This document shows, piece by piece, positions 62,227 through 64,000 of a stretch of DNA of 64,000 bases (within the stretch, counting starts at the first letter, position 1; every line of letters starts with the position of its first letter). The DNA is taken from positions 248,001 to 312,000 of the forward strand of contig NZ_JBGQOG010000003.1 in the NCBI RefSeq assembly GCF_052113705.1, given 5' to 3'. Made by a program: the position numbers and the translations under genes. The notes beneath the pieces are model-generated. The model searched no databases. It was not told the DNA's origin and saw only the letters and a list, made by a program, of their open reading frames with translations. This DNA is from JBGQOG01 sp052113705 (GTDB lineage Bacteria; Pseudomonadota; Alphaproteobacteria; Rhodobacterales; Rhodobacteraceae).

Positions 62227-63698
62227 TCTATGCCACCACCCTGCCCGAGCGCGGCACCTTTGAGGCCTGGCGCGCGGCAGCCCGACGGGCCATTTCGCAC
62301 CGCATTCCGCCGCAGGATATGGCGTGGGAGGGCGCGGGAGGGCTCTTTGCCGCGCATCCCCTGCCCGCGGACCCCGGCCCGCATCAGGTGCGGGTCGGTG
62401 CGGGTTTTCTCAAACTGGCGGGCTCGGTCATCTGGCATTCGGAGCCGGAGCGCTTCGCCCTCCTCTATCAGGCCCTGTGGCGGCTGGACCGGCAGGAGGG
62501 CGACCCGCTGTCGCAGGCCGATCCGCTCGGGCGTCGCCTGCACTTGCTGGCCAAGAACGTGGGCCGCGACATTCACAAGATGCACGCCTTTGTCCGCTTT
62601 CGCGAATGCCCCACGGACGGCCCGCGCCGCCGCTTCGCGGCCTGGTTTGAGCCGGAGCACAACACGCTGGAACCGGGCTCTGCGTTCTTCGTCCGGCGTT
62701 TTGCCGATATGGATTGGATGATCGCCACCCCGCGTCTGACCGCGCGGTTTGAGGATGGCAGGCTGACCTTCGGCCCCGCCGCCCGCCGCCCGGCCTTGCC
62801 GGATGACGCCGCAGAGGGGCTCTGGGCCACCTATTTTGCCAATATTTTCAATCCCGCCCGGATCAAACTGGACGCGATGCGATCGGAAATGCCCAAGAAA
62901 TACTGGAAGCACCTGCCTGAAACCCGTCTGATCCCCGACATGCTGAAAGATGCCGAGGCGCGGGTGGCGCGGATGCGGGCGGCGGGGGCATCGCAGGCGC
63001 GGCCCGGGGCGGCGGCGATCTCCACCCGCTACCGCGCGGCAATGCCGCAGGCTGTGGCGGCCGAGGGCCTGCCCGAAACGCTGGATGCGGCACGCGCGGC
63101 GGCCCTGCAGTGCCAACGCTGCGCGCTCTGCAGCGCGGCAACCCAGACCGTCTGGGGCAGCGGCGCGGTGGACGCGCGGCTGATGATCGTGGGCGAGCAG
63201 CCCGGCGATCACGAGGATCTGACGGGCCGCCCCTTTGTCGGCCCGGCGGGTCAGGTGCTGCATCAGGCGCTGGCGGCAGCGGGCGCATCGGCCGAGACGG
63301 TCTGGCTGACCAATGCCGTCAAACATTTCAAATTCACGACCCGTGGCAAGCAGCGCCTGCACAATAGCCCCGACCGCTATGAGGTGGAGCAATGCCGCTG
63401 GTGGCTCGGGCTGGAACTGGCCTTCATCCGCCCGAGGGTGACATTGGCGCTGGGTGCCTCGGCGGCGCTTGCCCTGACGGGCGATGCCTCGCCGCTGGCC
63501 GCACGGCGGGGAACGGTTGAACGCGGGTTGCATGAGGGCCCGGTGCTGATCTCGTGGCACCCTGCATATGTCCTGCGCCTCAGGGATCCGGCCCGTCAGA
63601 GCCGCGCTTTGGCGGAATTGACCGAGGATCTGCGCGCGGCGCTTGTCATGGCGCAGTCCGATCTGGCCGCTCCCCTGCCGGGCACCAGATCCGGCTGA
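62223..63698 (+). CDS. UdgX-family uracil-DNA glycosylase-like protein, fused to DUF4130 domain
   Basis: 491 residues. Residues about 1-255 match the DUF4130/TIGR03915-like domain, with an intact WATYFANIFNPAR segment. Residues about 285-480 are a UdgX/UDG superfamily domain: GEQPGD at 324-329, KHFKFTTRGKQRLH with His380 at the place of the UdgX covalent-bond histidine, and SWHPAYVLR at 444-452. Cysteines 297, 300, 303 and 391 may hold an iron-sulfur cluster. Known UdgX forms a covalent link to uracil-containing DNA. It is translationally coupled to the radical SAM gene. Confidence 0.88.
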   Translation: MIYATTLPERGTFEAWRAAARRAISHRIPPQDMAWEGAGGLFAAHPLPADPGPHQVRVGAGFLKLAGSVIWHSEPERFALLYQALWRLDRQEGDPLSQADPLGRRLHLLAKNVGRDIHKMHAFVRFRECPTDGPRRRFAAWFEPEHNTLEPGSAFFVRRFADMDWMIATPRLTARFEDGRLTFGPAARRPALPDDAAEGLWATYFANIFNPARIKLDAMRSEMPKKYWKHLPETRLIPDMLKDAEARVARMRAAGASQARPGAAAISTRYRAAMPQAVAAEGLPETLDAARAAALQCQRCALCSAATQTVWGSGAVDARLMIVGEQPGDHEDLTGRPFVGPAGQVLHQALAAAGASAETVWLTNAVKHFKFTTRGKQRLHNSPDRYEVEQCRWWLGLELAFIRPRVTLALGASAALALTGDASPLAARRGTVERGLHEGPVLISWHPAYVLRLRDPARQSRALAELTEDLRAALVMAQSDLAAPLPGTRSG

Positions 63699-63904
63699 TG
63701 CGGCGGCACCCGCAGAACCAACCGATGCCCCGGGCACGACAAAGCCCTGTTCTCCCGACCACGGCCTGCCCGCCCGGTGCGCCCCGGTTCGGGTAAAAGC
63801 CGGGAACCCGAACGACATGGCGATGGTATCCCTGAACCGCTGCAATGCCGCCGCGCGCAGTCATGCGGCAACGCCAGTGAGGTCGTGCCCGCCCGCAAGG
63901 CGGG

Positions 63905-64000
63905 TCAGGTTTTCTCGGCCTCGACGGCGATTTTTTCCCGTATCCAACCCAGAAACTTGATCAGCGTCTGCGAGGGCTGCACCTTTTTGGGCCAGGTCAG
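63905..64000 (-). CDS. C-terminal end of a minus-strand gene, possibly LysR-type
   Basis: Only 31 residues are visible before the stop at 63905: LTWPKKVQPSQTLIKFLGWI followed by REKIAVEAEKT. The pattern of a polar tail after an F-x-x-W segment resembles the end of LysR-type effector domains (…FxxWLxxE). The start lies beyond 64000. The assignment is tentative. Confidence 0.4.
   Translation of the reverse strand: MTWPKKVQPSQTLIKFLGWIREKIAVEAEKT

Noticed and set aside
1..64000. tRNA, rRNA, CRISPR arrays, insertion sequences, origins
   Set aside because: No cloverleaf arm motifs, regular repeat-spacer arrays, transposase frames with terminal repeats or iteron clusters were recognised by eye.

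Overview
The window is G+C-rich, gene-dense and rich in ATGA-overlapping operons. The organism looks like an alphaproteobacterium of the Rhodobacteraceae (Paracoccus/Rhodobacter/Roseobacter relatives). The grounds are three complete tripartite (TRAP) transporters, several CoA-thioester catabolic operons, an alphaproteobacterial SOS box (GAAC-N7-GAAC) and a glutathione-independent formaldehyde dehydrogenase. No rRNA, tRNA, CRISPR array, intact insertion sequence or replication origin was found. Most of the window is accessory catabolism and transport.

Layout. 1-2586 (-): a CoA-transferase, acyl-CoA dehydrogenase and MaoC hydratase operon, with a divergent IclR regulator and a long palindrome between them. 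3548-6875: a PAS-LuxR regulator, then a thiolase and acyl-CoA ligase pair. 6981-13106: TRAP system 1 with an amidase, a RidA-like protein and a LysR regulator. 13300-16472: a BCCT (betaine/carnitine type) transporter and formaldehyde dehydrogenase, suggesting N-methyl compound catabolism. 17237-27520: a deoxyribose regulon made of a DeoR regulator, DeoC, a two-domain aldehyde dehydrogenase, a ribokinase-family kinase, an ABC sugar importer and a small ABM-like protein. 27857-33840: single genes (cysteine synthase, AraC regulator, truncated SDR, alpha/beta hydrolase, unclassified membrane protein, YaeQ).

34106-54414 is a catabolic island. Its first part is DapA, TRAP system 2, DUF3830 and a CoA ligase, read leftward, facing a tautomerase, acyl-CoA dehydrogenase, MaoC and GntR read rightward. 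The second part is TRAP system 3 with a dihydropyrimidinase. Next come an HpcH/HpaI aldolase and a LysR regulator. The last part is an eight-gene operon of CoA-transferase, dehydrogenase, two hotdog proteins, two unusual DapA homologues and a small ferredoxin-like-barrel protein.

54934-64000: a secreted RTX protein with N-terminal repeats; a decayed rtcR/rtcB locus whose two 5' halves are deleted; a DUF393 and MFS pair; and an SOS-box-controlled radical SAM and UdgX-fusion pair likely to act in DNA repair. The window ends inside a minus-strand gene resembling the end of a LysR regulator.

The genes suggest a marine or soil heterotroph that scavenges small organic acids, amides, betaines, deoxyribose and cyclic compounds. 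The commonest plan is import, CoA activation, dehydrogenation, hydration and retro-aldol cleavage. All substrate assignments are inferred from gene families and context.
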